This document shows, in pieces, positions 41,626 to 49,725 of a DNA stretch of 64,000 nt. The DNA comes from CADEED01 sp964444835 (GTDB taxonomy: Bacteria > Pseudomonadota > Gammaproteobacteria > Steroidobacterales > Steroidobacteraceae). Positions within the stretch are counted from its first letter, which is position 1; the number at the start of each line of letters is the position of its first letter. The position numbers were made by a program, and so were the translations under genes. The notes under the pieces were generated by a model. The model saw nothing but the letters and a program-made list of their open reading frames with translations, was not told where the DNA came from and did not search any database. The stretch spans positions 282,911 through 346,910 of the forward strand of contig CAYUIT010000001.1 in the NCBI GenBank assembly GCA_964444835.1. The letters are read 5' to 3'.

Positions 41626-43601
41626 CGATCACTCCTGCCGCTACGCTCACCGAATTGTTGACCGCGAATCGCGCCTCGAAACGCCACCTCGTTTATCTCG
41701 AGGGCGAGAAGAGCGAGCGGGTCGTCAGCTTCGACGATTTATACACACGCGCGCTCGGCATCCTGCACCACTTGCAAGCGCTCGGCGCACGCCCAGGCGA
41801 CAAACTGATCGTTTACATCGCTAACAACGAGCAATTCATCGATGCCTTCTGTGCCGCCGTGTTAGGGGGCATCGTGCCGGTGCCCGTCGCGCTCGGAATC
41901 AGCGACGAACACAAGCAGAAACTGCTGCGGATCGCGCGTCGACTCGGCAACCCGTACATCTACACCGACCGGAAGACCTTGCAGCGCATTTCGGCATTCA
42001 CGGGCGATGCCGCGGACGTTGCGACGGTGCGCGCGCTCGAGGCGCGCGTGTTCTTCGTCGACGACCTCGCGGACATCTCGCGGCCTGGGAAAGTCCATGC
42101 GGCAAATCCGGACGACACGGCCTTTATTCAATTCTCGTCAGGGTCGACGAGTGAGCCCAAAGGCGTCGTCCTCACACATCGCAACATTCTCACGAACGCG
42201 CGCGGCGCAGGCGAAGCGGGTCGCTGGACCGACGCCGACATCACGCTATCGTGGATGCCGCTGACGCACGACATGGGCCTCATCGGCATGTTCATCATGA
42301 TGTATGCGCATCGCATGCAAGTGCACATCATGCCCACCGAGCTGTTCATTCGCCGGCCGTTGCTGTGGATGCAGTTCGTGCACGACAAGCGCGTCACGAT
42401 CACAGCGTCGCCGAACTTCGGCTTCCGACACTATCTCAAGGTGCTGGGCGATCGCCCCGTCGACAATCTTGACTTGAGCTCCCTGCGCTTGCTGTTCAAT
42501 GGCGCGGAGCCGATCTCTGCAGAACTCGCGCGCGAGTTCATGGCACGCATGCAACCGGCAAGACTCGCGGCGCGAGCGATGTACCCCGTTTACGGACTCG
42601 CGGAAGCAACCCTCGCCGTCACGTTCCCCGAGCCCGGTAGTGCCTTTGGCTCGGTCTCCCTCGACCGTCATCGCCTTTCGGTGGGCAATGCGGTCGCTGA
42701 TGTGGCCGCGGGCACAAGCGATGCGGCCGAGTTCATGGGCGTCGGACGCCCGATTCCATACTGCAATTTGCGCATCGCCGACGATGCCGACAGCGCGCTC
42801 GCCGACGGGCACATCGGGCATATCCAGATCAGCGGCGATAACGTGACGAAGGGTTATTTCGAAAACGCGGAGGCGAATGCTGCGGGCTTCACGCGCGATG
42901 GGTGGCTACGCACCGGCGACCTCGGAATGATGCGCAATGGCCAATTGTTTGTGACGGGCCGTGCGAAAGAGATCATCTTCGTCAATGGGCAAAACTATTA
43001 CCCACACGATCTCGAGAGTATTGCGATCCGCGCGCCGGGCTTAGAACTCGGCAAAGTCGTCGCCGCCGGGCTGAGGCCAAAAGGTGCGGAGTCCGATGAA
43101 CTCGCGCTCTTCATTCTGCATCGCGGCGATGTCAAAGAGTTCCTGCCGGTCGCGCTCGAAGCCGCGCGGCTCGTCAACGAGCAAGCCGGACTCGAAGTGC
43201 AGCACGTCATTCCCGTGAAACGCATTCCGAAAACGACGAGCGGCAAAATTCAGCGTCACTTGTTAGAGCAAGCGTATGACGACGGCGAGTTCGCCAACGA
43301 ACTCGCAGACCTCGCCGCGCTACGCGCGCAGCTCGCAGCCGCAGGCCAAGGAGCCACCGCGACGGGCATTGCAGGCGAACTCAAGAGCATTTGCGACGCA
43401 GCGCTCGAGCGGCACATTGGGCTCGATGACAATTTGTTCGAGATCGGCGCGAGCTCGCTCAAGTTGATCGAGATCCACGAGAAGATCGACGAGCTCTACC
43501 CAGGGCAAGTCGACCTCACCGAGCTATTTGACTTCCCGACGATCGCCGAACTCGCGCAGCATCTGCAGAGCAAGCTCGCCCAAGCAGCACCGAGTCGTTA
43601 G
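41622..43601 (+). CDS. Fatty-acyl-AMP ligase with C-terminal acyl carrier domain
   Basis: This 659-residue protein is an ANL-superfamily adenylating enzyme: P-loop-like FSSGSTSEPKGVVLTH, YGLAEATLAV, the RTGDLG block and a C-terminal Lys in KTTSGKIQR. The overall sequence (LPLTHDMGLIG, NGAEPIS) is that of fatty-acyl-AMP ligases. Residues about 585-655 form a carrier domain with the phosphopantetheine Ser 612 in FEIGASSLKL. It would activate an acid as the acyl-AMP and load it onto its own carrier arm. With the coupled P450 it makes a minimal system for oxidising a carrier-bound acyl chain. The release enzyme and final product are unknown. Confidence 0.93.
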   Translation: MTITPAATLTELLTANRASKRHLVYLEGEKSERVVSFDDLYTRALGILHHLQALGARPGDKLIVYIANNEQFIDAFCAAVLGGIVPVPVALGISDEHKQKLLRIARRLGNPYIYTDRKTLQRISAFTGDAADVATVRALEARVFFVDDLADISRPGKVHAANPDDTAFIQFSSGSTSEPKGVVLTHRNILTNARGAGEAGRWTDADITLSWMPLTHDMGLIGMFIMMYAHRMQVHIMPTELFIRRPLLWMQFVHDKRVTITASPNFGFRHYLKVLGDRPVDNLDLSSLRLLFNGAEPISAELAREFMARMQPARLAARAMYPVYGLAEATLAVTFPEPGSAFGSVSLDRHRLSVGNAVADVAAGTSDAAEFMGVGRPIPYCNLRIADDADSALADGHIGHIQISGDNVTKGYFENAEANAAGFTRDGWLRTGDLGMMRNGQLFVTGRAKEIIFVNGQNYYPHDLESIAIRAPGLELGKVVAAGLRPKGAESDELALFILHRGDVKEFLPVALEAARLVNEQAGLEVQHVIPVKRIPKTTSGKIQRHLLEQAYDDGEFANELADLAALRAQLAAAGQGATATGIAGELKSICDAALERHIGLDDNLFEIGASSLKLIEIHEKIDELYPGQVDLTELFDFPTIAELAQHLQSKLAQAAPSR

Positions 43602-44020
43602 GCGACGACGAGCTCGATCGCAAAACGCAGCCACAGGGCGGCGAGCACGAGCGCGCCCAACGCGAAGCTGCGCAAGCGTTGCATGACGACATTGCTGCCA
43701 ACTTGAATGAGGCTGTGTACCACTCGCGACGCGCAGAAGAGCCACGCGCCCGCGACGTACAGGGCATCCACGGCACCGCTCACAGCGACGCACAAGCACA
43801 GGGCATAGAACAGCACCGGCAACTCGAACAAGTTCCGGTAGTTGTCCGATGCGCGCGTATCGGTCAGGAGCCGCGCGGCTTCTTGCGACAAGGCGACGCT
43901 CTGCGGACGAATCCGCTCGCGACGCATCTCAGCGACGCGACGCCGATACATCAGCCCCATGATCCCGAACGTCCACAAGGCGAGCGCTGCACACGGCAGC
44001 AGGATCGCTGCATTCGACAT
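43598..44020 (-). CDS. MAPEG-family membrane protein
   Basis: This 140-residue protein has four hydrophobic segments and the MAPEG pattern: a charged stretch after the first span (YRRRVAEMRRERI), then ASDNYRNLFELPVLFYALCL and ASRVVHSLIQVGSNVVMQR. MAPEG proteins include membrane glutathione transferases and eicosanoid enzymes; bacterial members of this size are mostly uncharacterised. Start ATG 44020 has a good AAGGAGA site. It overlaps the acyl-AMP ligase stop by 4 bases (convergent). Confidence 0.92.
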   Translation of the reverse strand: MSNAAILLPCAALALWTFGIMGLMYRRRVAEMRRERIRPQSVALSQEAARLLTDTRASDNYRNLFELPVLFYALCLCVAVSGAVDALYVAGAWLFCASRVVHSLIQVGSNVVMQRLRSFALGALVLAALWLRFAIELVVA

Positions 44021-44147
44021 ACGAATTCTCCTTCGCGACGGGCATCGGCCCAGGGCTCGACGCGGACCAATTCACCCACACGACCAGCGCCAACAGCAGG
44101 CCCAGTGGCGCCAACACCGTCGTCCACGAACGCGTGAATACGAACAT
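43929..44147 (-). CDS. Possible small membrane protein overlapping the MAPEG gene
   Basis: An ATG at 44147 has a strong GGAGG site 7 bases upstream and opens a 72-codon frame with one membrane span (VLAPLGLLLALVVWVNW) and a polar tail. The last 92 bases overlap the start of the MAPEG gene in another frame, which argues against it. The strong ribosome site and clean span argue for it. It could also be a leader peptide whose translation controls the MAPEG gene. Confidence 0.35.
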   Translation of the reverse strand: MFVFTRSWTTVLAPLGLLLALVVWVNWSASSPGPMPVAKENSYVECSDPAAVCSARLVDVRDHGADVSASRR

Positions 44148-44235
44148 GATCCTACCTCCGACCCGCCGCGAGTAGCGGCTCTGCGGATACGGTAGCGAAG
44201 GCGCTATTCCAGAAAAACCATACAAATCTGAATTC

Positions 44236-44258
44236 ATTGTTCATGGATTCTAAACAAT
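44236..44258. promoter_or_regulatory. LysR-type operator, ATTGTT-N11-AACAAT
   Basis: A perfect 6-bp inverted repeat (ATTGTT at 44236-44241, AACAAT at 44253-44258) is separated by 11 bases, which gives the T-N11-A spacing typical of LysR recognition sites. It is centred 32 bases before the LysR start codon, in the region shared with the divergent small ORF/MAPEG genes. Confidence 0.65.
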
Positions 44259-44278
44259 TCTTCCACTAGGATTCCGCC

Positions 44279-45223
44279 ATGGATCAAGTCACAGCCATGC
44301 GCGTGTTTTCCCGAGTGGCGGAACTGGGCTCGTTTGCCCGCGCTGCCGACGCCCTCGATTTGTCGCGTGCGGCGACGAGTTCCCATGTCGCTGTGCTGGA
44401 GCGACATCTCGGCACGAAGTTGCTCCATCGCACCACCCGCCGCGTGAGCCTCACAGCGCACGGCGCGCGTTACCTCGAACGCTGTCAGCGCATCTTGGCG
44501 GACATCGACGCAGCGCATGACGATTTGCGCGGCGAGCGCGAACGCCCGCAAGGCAAACTTAGGGTTGATGTACCGAACGCGTTCGGTCGCTACCTGCTGC
44601 TGCCTGCGTTGCCGGCGTTCACCGCGCGCTACCCTGACCTGGCACTCGATGTGCGGTTCAACGATCAATATGTCGATCTTGAGGCCGAGCGGATCGACGT
44701 GGCCGTGCGCGGCGGCATCAGTCGGCACGCGCGCCTCATCGCGCGCCGCATCGCCGAAACGCGCCGCGTCACGTGCGCATCCGCGCAGTATCTCGCGCGG
44801 GCAGGGATTCCGCGCAACCCACAAGAACTCGCCAAGCATCGTTTGATCGGCTACCAACCGACGCAAGGCTCACGCCCGCTCGAGTGGCAGTTCAAGCATG
44901 GCGATGGCACACAAGGTTTGCGCCTACCCTTGGCGTTGAGCTTCAACACGACCGAGGCGCCGATCATCGCCGCGCTCGAAGGCGTCGGCATCGTGCAAGC
45001 AGTCGACTTGTTAGTCTCGAAGCTACTCGCGGAGGGCAAACTCATCGAGGTACTCGCCGATTTCGCGAGCGCGGGGCCGCCGCTCAGCGTCGTTTACCCA
45101 CCCGGCCATCAACATAGTTTGAAGGTACGCGTATTCGCTGACTTCGCGGCCGAGCTGATGCGCGATTGGCAGCGTCGCCAACACACGAGCCGTCGCCCCG
45201 ACCGCACCCGCAATACAGGCTGA
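44279..45223 (+). CDS. LysR-family transcriptional regulator
   Basis: This 314-residue protein from ATG 44279 has an N-terminal winged helix-turn-helix (VFSRVAELGSFARAADALDLSRAATSSHVAVLERHLG, about 10-45; RTTRRVSLT wing), a linker helix, and a substrate-binding domain (KLRVDVPNAFGRYLLLPAL onward). Its sequence resembles the large CrgA/AaeR-like subgroup. The perfect T-N11-A palindrome just upstream suggests autorepression and control of the divergent MAPEG gene. The co-inducer is unknown. It converges with the acyltransferase gene (6-base gap). Confidence 0.95.
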   Translation: MDQVTAMRVFSRVAELGSFARAADALDLSRAATSSHVAVLERHLGTKLLHRTTRRVSLTAHGARYLERCQRILADIDAAHDDLRGERERPQGKLRVDVPNAFGRYLLLPALPAFTARYPDLALDVRFNDQYVDLEAERIDVAVRGGISRHARLIARRIAETRRVTCASAQYLARAGIPRNPQELAKHRLIGYQPTQGSRPLEWQFKHGDGTQGLRLPLALSFNTTEAPIIAALEGVGIVQAVDLLVSKLLAEGKLIEVLADFASAGPPLSVVYPPGHQHSLKVRVFADFAAELMRDWQRRQHTSRRPDRTRNTG

Positions 45224-45229
45224 GGCGCG

Positions 45230-46108
45230 CTACTCGCCGTAGAGCGGCTTTTTCAGCTTCCAGCGCTTATGCGACCAGGGCCAGTCGGCCGGTGCCGCGC
45301 GGATTTGCTCTTCCACCAAGCGCGCGTAGCGCGTCGTGAACTCACCCGCCGGCAGCACCTCGCCCGCGGTTGCGAGCGGCACGAATTGCATCTCGTAGTG
45401 GCCACGCGTGACGCGCCGCACTTGAATGAACAGCGCGGCATAACGCGTGCTGCGTGTGATTTCCTCGGCACCGAGAAAGAACGCCGTGTCACGATTCAAA
45501 AAGCGCAGCCAATGTTTGCGCTCGCTCGTCACGGGCTCTTGGTCGGCCACCATGGCGATCACGCGCGTCTCATTGCGCTTCTTGATGATATCGCCTAACA
45601 ACTCTTGTGCCGGAATCATCCGCGCGCCGAAGCGGCTGCGCAGCGTGCGCATTTCCCGCTCGGCAAAGCTGTCGATGAGCGGTTTGTACGCCGCATCGAG
45701 CGGCACTGGGATCTGCGCCGAAAACGCCAGCAGCATCCACTCCCAATTGCACTGGTGTGCCGCGACGCACAGCACGGGCTTGCCGCGAGCGAGCTCTTGC
45801 TCAAGGAGGTCGAGATTTAAAATGCGCACGCGGCGCGTCAGCTCCTCGCGCGTCAGGCTGGCGGACTTGACGATCTCGATGAGCATGTCCGCGAAGCCGC
45901 GGTAATAATCTCGGATCACAACGCGCATGCGCGCGGCGTCGAAGTCGGGGAACGCGATCCGCAGGTTTTCCTCGACGACGTGTCGCCGATAGGGAATGAC
46001 GCGATCAGCCAAAAAGGCGAGGAACCGCGCAAAGGCATACAGGACGGGAAACGGGAGCCGCGCGACGGCGCGTACCCACCACGTGGCACGCGCCGGCGCG
46101 CTGGAATT
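45230..46108 (-). CDS. LpxL/HtrB-like lipid A acyltransferase, start codon unclear
   Basis: The conserved frame matches the LpxL/LpxM family: LPFPVLYAFARFLAFLADRVIPYRRHVVEENLRIAFP near the N-terminus, the HxxxxE catalytic motif in CVAAHQCNWEWML, then DQEPV and FLGAEEITR. These inner-membrane enzymes add secondary acyl chains to lipid A. No ATG, GTG or TTG lies in frame between the 3' end of the tRNA-Thr gene and this N-terminal block. The frame runs into the tRNA, where the first start-like codon is TTG 46168. The given end (46108) is therefore the limit of non-tRNA sequence, not a proven start. A non-standard codon, or an internal TTG near residue LADRV that would lose the anchor, are alternatives. 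Confidence 0.8.
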   Translation of the reverse strand, partial: NSSAPARATWWVRAVARLPFPVLYAFARFLAFLADRVIPYRRHVVEENLRIAFPDFDAARMRVVIRDYYRGFADMLIEIVKSASLTREELTRRVRILNLDLLEQELARGKPVLCVAAHQCNWEWMLLAFSAQIPVPLDAAYKPLIDSFAEREMRTLRSRFGARMIPAQELLGDIIKKRNETRVIAMVADQEPVTSERKHWLRFLNRDTAFFLGAEEITRSTRYAALFIQVRRVTRGHYEMQFVPLATAGEVLPAGEFTTRYARLVEEQIRAAPADWPWSHKRWKLKKPLYGE

Positions 46109-46183
46109 GGTGCCGGAGAAGAGAATCGAACTCCCGACCCGCGCATTACGAATGCGCTGCTCTACCAACTGAGCTACTCCGGC
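46108..46183 (-). tRNA. tRNA-Thr (anticodon CGT)
   Basis: The minus strand from 46183 folds as a standard tRNA: acceptor GCCGGAG pairing with CTCCGGC, D-arm GCTCAGTTGGTAGAGC, anticodon arm GCGCATTCGTAATGCGC with anticodon CGT, T-arm with GTTCGATTC, and an encoded CCA (46110-46108). It is close to E. coli thrW. It sits between the Fur-family gene and the acyltransferase gene, on the same strand as both. Confidence 0.97.
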
Positions 46184-46195
46184 GTGAGGGCGCGC

Positions 46196-46225
46196 ATTCT
46201 AATGGCCCGCCCGGGGCTGCGGCAA
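46196..46225 (-). promoter_or_regulatory. Candidate promoter of tRNA-Thr
   Basis: On the minus strand TTGCCG (46220-46225) and TAGAAT (46196-46201, five of six) are spaced by 18 bases. They are followed by the G/C-rich discriminator GCGCGCCCTCAC and the tRNA 5' end 12 bases downstream. A G/C-rich discriminator is typical of stable-RNA promoters under stringent control. Confidence 0.55.
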
Positions 46226-46259
46226 CGAAAAAACCGCCATCTCGGCACCTGATTGCGGC

Positions 46260-46694
46260 CTAGGTCACGGTCCGACGGCGCAACCGGATCGTCAAGTCTA
46301 CGCCGACGATCTCCATGCCAGGCGGCGGCTCAGGCAAGGCGCTGAATTGCACGGCCTCGCCCGGGATATCCGTGAGCGCCCCCGTTTCGATGTCGTGCAG
46401 GTGGAAATGCGGCGCCGTCAGCGAGTCGAACACAGCGCGATCGCCGCCCATGATCAACTGGCGCACGAGCCCGTGGGCCGCGAACAAATTGAGCGTGTTG
46501 TAGACCGTCGCCTTCGAAACGCGCATGCCGTCGGTGCGGAGCGCGCTCAAAATCTGCTCCGCGGACAGGTGCCGCGGCCGACTGAGTAGCAGGCTCGCGA
46601 TCTTCAAGCGCTGTGCGGTCGGTCGAACGCCATGGGCGGCGAGTCGGTCGGCAAGCGCTGCGCGATCGGAGCCGGAGGAGCTGTGCGCCGTCAT
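46260..46694 (-). CDS. Fur-family regulator, Irr-like
   Basis: This 144-residue protein from ATG 46694 has the Fur winged helix (VRPTAQRLKIASLLLSRPRHLSAEQILSAL, VSKATVYNTLNLFAAHGLVRQ) and a short dimerisation domain. The metal region reads APHFHLHDIETGALTDIP, closer to the Irr pattern than to ferric Fur, and neither CxxC pair for structural zinc is present. It is expected to repress or activate iron or haem genes, perhaps sensing haem or another metal. Not Zur or PerR by the residues seen. GTG 46724 is an alternative start. Confidence 0.9.
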   Translation of the reverse strand: MTAHSSSGSDRAALADRLAAHGVRPTAQRLKIASLLLSRPRHLSAEQILSALRTDGMRVSKATVYNTLNLFAAHGLVRQLIMGGDRAVFDSLTAPHFHLHDIETGALTDIPGEAVQFSALPEPPPGMEIVGVDLTIRLRRRTVT

Positions 46695-46794
46695 GCGCGA
46701 AGTATATCGGCAGATTTGCGGCACTTAGTCGCCTTCTCGCGCACTCGGACCACCGTGAAGATGAGCCACTCTGCTGCCATGGAAGGTCGGCCCC

Positions 46795-47343
46795 GTGCTT
46801 CGTCCAGCGTACTCCCATTGCGCTCAACGCGTGCAGGCCGGTGTCACGCTCGCCGAGCTGCTCGTCACGCTCACCTTGATCGCGGTCATCACCACCCTCT
46901 CGATCCCGACGTTCCGCGAATTGGGCCGGTCGTTGGCCGTGCTCGGCGCAACCCACGATCTCATGGCGGCGCTCCACACCACGCGCAGCGCGGCCATCAC
47001 CCGCGGGCACCCCGGCGTCATTTGCCTGACTGACGCTGCCGGGCGCTGCCTGCCGAGCAATGCACGACGCGGCAGCTCATTCCGCGCCTGGATCAACACG
47101 CGCGGCGAATCCCCCGCCCGCCCGGATGCAGACGAACCCACGCTGCTCGTGGGCCACCTGGCTGCCGGAATTGAGTTGCGCGGCTCGCGCGCCAGCCTCA
47201 CGTTCTGGCCCGTCTCGCGGGCCGGCACCACCATCACGCTCACCGTGTGTGACACCGTCGGCCTGGCGAAGCCGGAACACGTCATCGTCAGCCAATCCGG
47301 GCGTCCGAGGCTCGCTCGAGGCAATTCTGTTGCCTGCCGGTAA
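46795..47343 (+). CDS. fimT: FimT/GspH-type minor pseudopilin
   Basis: This 182-residue protein from GTG 46795 carries a class III prepilin leader ending QAG, with cleavage before VTLAELLVTLTLIAVITTLSIP, where the Glu is at position +5. The C-terminal globular part has two Cys likely to pair. It is the first gene of the minor pilin cluster, 68 bases before fimU. FimT/FimU-type proteins prime pilus assembly at the inner membrane. The start is supported by the cluster layout; the leader is long (15 residues). Confidence 0.88.
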   Translation: MLRPAYSHCAQRVQAGVTLAELLVTLTLIAVITTLSIPTFRELGRSLAVLGATHDLMAALHTTRSAAITRGHPGVICLTDAAGRCLPSNARRGSSFRAWINTRGESPARPDADEPTLLVGHLAAGIELRGSRASLTFWPVSRAGTTITLTVCDTVGLAKPEHVIVSQSGRPRLARGNSVACR

Positions 47344-47411
47344 CACTCGTCGGTGGACCGCCGCCGCTCGTCGCCCCTTCTTTACCGAATATCGGAAAGG
47401 GCTACCCGGTC

Positions 47412-48062
47412 GTGAGCGGGAGTCGCACCATCCTTTGTATGGGGAGCACTACCGTTCGAGCGCCTGCGCGCGGAATCACTCTGCTGGAGCTGATGATCGT
47501 CATCGGTCTCGCGGCCGTCATCTTGGCCATCGGCGCACCGAGCTTCACCGAGTTTCGGCGCAATGCTCGGTTGACAGCGCCAGCCAACGACTTCTTGGCG
47601 GCCACCCAGCTGGCTCGCACGGAGGCGATCAAGCGTCGAGCGCCAGTATCGATTTGCCCCTCGGCCAGCGCGAGTTCGAACAATCCCGTTTGCGATGGCG
47701 ACGACTTCACAGGCTGGATCGTGTTCGTCGACACCGACCGCAATTGCACGCGCGCTGCCGGCGAGGCTGTCATTTCAGGCGAGGCGCCGGCGAATGCGGC
47801 GGACGTCTCCGATTCATTCCGAGTATCGGCCGTTACCGATGCGGGCGCGGCCTGTGTCGCAATCGCCCCAACCGGCTACGTCGACGCCACCAATGCAGAG
47901 CCCACACTCACGCGGCTCCTCTATTGCGATGCGCGCGGCATTGGCGCGATTGGCGAGTCCAACGTATCGGTTGGTCGCGCCATCGTGGTCGAACCCAACG
48001 GCCGCGCGCGCGTCACGCGCGATGCGGAGATCATCTCAGGATGGGGGATTTCGTGCCCATGA
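47412..48062 (+). CDS. fimU: FimU/GspH-type minor pilin
   Basis: This 216-residue protein has the prepilin site ARG^ITLLELMIVIGLAAVILAIGAPSF and a GspH-like head (TQLARTEAIKRRAPVSIC...GWIVFVD, closing Cys). GTG 47412 gives a 23-residue leader; ATG 47439 gives a more usual one of 14. The stop overlaps pilV as ATGA. In Pseudomonas, FimU, PilV, PilW, PilX and PilE form the tip complex that primes pilus assembly and presents PilY1. Confidence 0.92.
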   Translation: MSGSRTILCMGSTTVRAPARGITLLELMIVIGLAAVILAIGAPSFTEFRRNARLTAPANDFLAATQLARTEAIKRRAPVSICPSASASSNNPVCDGDDFTGWIVFVDTDRNCTRAAGEAVISGEAPANAADVSDSFRVSAVTDAGAACVAIAPTGYVDATNAEPTLTRLLYCDARGIGAIGESNVSVGRAIVVEPNGRARVTRDAEIISGWGISCP

Positions 48063-48625
48063 AGCCCTCGCTGAAAGTGCACCAAGCGGGCGTCAGCATT
48101 GTCGAATCGCTCGTCGCCCTGCTCGTTCTCTCGATCGGGTTGTTAGGCATTGCCGGCATGTTCTTGGACAGCGTCAAGAACAGCCGCACGGCATTGTTGC
48201 GCACGCAGGCTGTGAACGCGGTGAGCGACATGGCCGACCGCATCCGCGCCAACACAGCCGCACGCGAGGCGTACGACACGAGCGAGTACGTAGGTGGCCC
48301 TGTGAAGCAACGCTGCTCCGCCGAGGGCGCCGACGAAGGTGTCAATTGCTCGGTCGAAGATTTAGCGCAAGACGACCTCGCTCGGTGGATCGAGACCATC
48401 CGCGGCGATGAAGACACGCCAGCGCTGCTGCCGGGCACAAACTATCCCGACGCAGCCACCGTGGAGTACGTCGCCCCTACCACACCCAGCGACCCAGAGG
48501 AGTACATCATCCGCGTACGCTGGCTTGAGCCGCCCGGCACCGTGGTGTCTGACAATCCCGAGACGGACCAGCGCTATTCTTATGAGGCGCGTGTGCTCGT
48601 CATCGGTCGGGAGCCCGTGCTATGA
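48059..48625 (+). CDS. pilV: Minor pilin PilV
   Basis: This 188-residue protein from ATG 48059, overlapping the fimU stop, has a prepilin leader ending HQAG before VSIVESLVALLVLSIGLLGIAGM, the PilV type with Glu at +5. Its body holds two Cys (VKQRCSAEG and VNCSVED) and a C-terminal YIIRVRWLE block. An in-frame ATG at 48041 is an alternative. The stop overlaps the pilW start by 4 bases, so translation of the cluster is coupled. Confidence 0.93.
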   Translation: MKPSLKVHQAGVSIVESLVALLVLSIGLLGIAGMFLDSVKNSRTALLRTQAVNAVSDMADRIRANTAAREAYDTSEYVGGPVKQRCSAEGADEGVNCSVEDLAQDDLARWIETIRGDEDTPALLPGTNYPDAATVEYVAPTTPSDPEEYIIRVRWLEPPGTVVSDNPETDQRYSYEARVLVIGREPVL

Positions 48626-49722
48626 AGCGCGCGCAGTCTCGAGGCTTCAGCTTGATTGAGCTCTTGGTCTCGCTTGCGATCGGGTCGATCTTGTTAGCCG
48701 GCACCGTGTATGTCTATCAGAATGGCCGGCAAACCTACGCCATCAACGACAGCGTCGCACGGTTGCAGGACCAGGGGCGATACGTCTTTTCGATCGTCGA
48801 GCCAGACATTGAGATGGCAGGCTTCTACGGCTTTACAAATAGCGCTGAGAGTATCGGCTACGTCGTGGGCGCAGCGCCGTCCGTGATCGTTGCGACGGCA
48901 CAGGCCATGCGCCAAAACCCGCTGCCGCCTCTAGATCCTGCCCCCGTGGCCGTTGCGAACCTACCTGCCAATGCGCATGAGTGCGGCACCAACTTCGCGG
49001 TCGATTTACTGACGCCTGCTGAGGGCTCCGACAACACCTACGGTCTAGGGTGCGATCCAAATGCGACTGCAGGCGGTTACGCAGCAGGCACTGACACGCT
49101 CACGATTCGACACGCAGGGCTCGAGCCGGTCCCCGCGCGGGCGGGACGCATCCAGCTCTACGCGTCGCGACTCACGAGCCGCACATCGCAGCGCTTGTTT
49201 TCCGACGGCAATCCGCCAAGTGCCATTCTCAACGCCGACAACCGTATTCACGATGTGATCGTGCGCAGCTACTACGTTTCTAACAACTCGGTCGATCGAC
49301 CTGGTGTGCCCGCCTTGCGCGTCAAGGCGCTCACCGAATCGGGTGGCGCCGCACAGTTCCTCGACACGGAAGTGATCTCGGGCGTCGAAGATCTGCAAGT
49401 ACAGTTCGGTATCGATACTGGCGACTATAACGGTGACGACACGATCGACGCCGCCGCAGACGTGAACGGCGATGGCATCGTCGAAACGGACGGCCGAGCG
49501 ACGCGCTACGTAAACCCCGACTTCCCGGATCTGAATCGCTTCCAAATCGTGGCCGTGCGCATCTGGGTCCGTGTCCGCGCAGACCAAACGGAGCAAGGCT
49601 ATCGCGACACACGCACGTATCGCTACGCCAACGTTGAATACACGCCCGCCGGGGCCGAACAGAATTACCGACGCGCGGTGATGTCGCGCACGGTCACGCT
49701 GCGCAACGCGCGCACGCTTTGA
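48622..49722 (+). CDS. pilW: Minor pilin PilW with calcium-loop-like motif
   Basis: This 366-residue protein has the leader MKRAQSRG before FSLIELLVSLAIGSILLAGTVYVYQ, then a large head domain. Residues about 270-290 contain two Asp-rich loops, DYNGDDTID and DVNGDGIVETDG, the second fitting the DxNxDG calcium-binding loop of dockerin/EF-hand type. The C-terminal part (RFQIVAVRIWVRVRADQTEQGYRDTRTY) matches PilW family sequence. It works with PilX, PilV, FimU and PilY1 at the pilus tip. Start ATG 48622 overlaps pilV. Confidence 0.94.
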   Translation: MKRAQSRGFSLIELLVSLAIGSILLAGTVYVYQNGRQTYAINDSVARLQDQGRYVFSIVEPDIEMAGFYGFTNSAESIGYVVGAAPSVIVATAQAMRQNPLPPLDPAPVAVANLPANAHECGTNFAVDLLTPAEGSDNTYGLGCDPNATAGGYAAGTDTLTIRHAGLEPVPARAGRIQLYASRLTSRTSQRLFSDGNPPSAILNADNRIHDVIVRSYYVSNNSVDRPGVPALRVKALTESGGAAQFLDTEVISGVEDLQVQFGIDTGDYNGDDTIDAAADVNGDGIVETDGRATRYVNPDFPDLNRFQIVAVRIWVRVRADQTEQGYRDTRTYRYANVEYTPAGAEQNYRRAVMSRTVTLRNARTL

Positions 49723-49725
49723 TTT

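Noticed and set aside
43598..43601. MAPEG and acyl-AMP ligase 4-base overlap as a sign of error
   Set aside because: Convergent overlaps of stop codons are ordinary in compact genomes.
45980..46252. Plus-strand 90-codon frame across the tRNA
   Set aside because: It covers the tRNA-Thr gene in antisense and the start of the acyltransferase; no family match or ribosome site.
46202..46259. Possible terminator after the Fur-family gene (T run in GGCGGTTTTTTCG on the minus strand)
   Set aside because: The stem before the T run is only 3-4 bp and does not fold convincingly, and the region holds the tRNA promoter.
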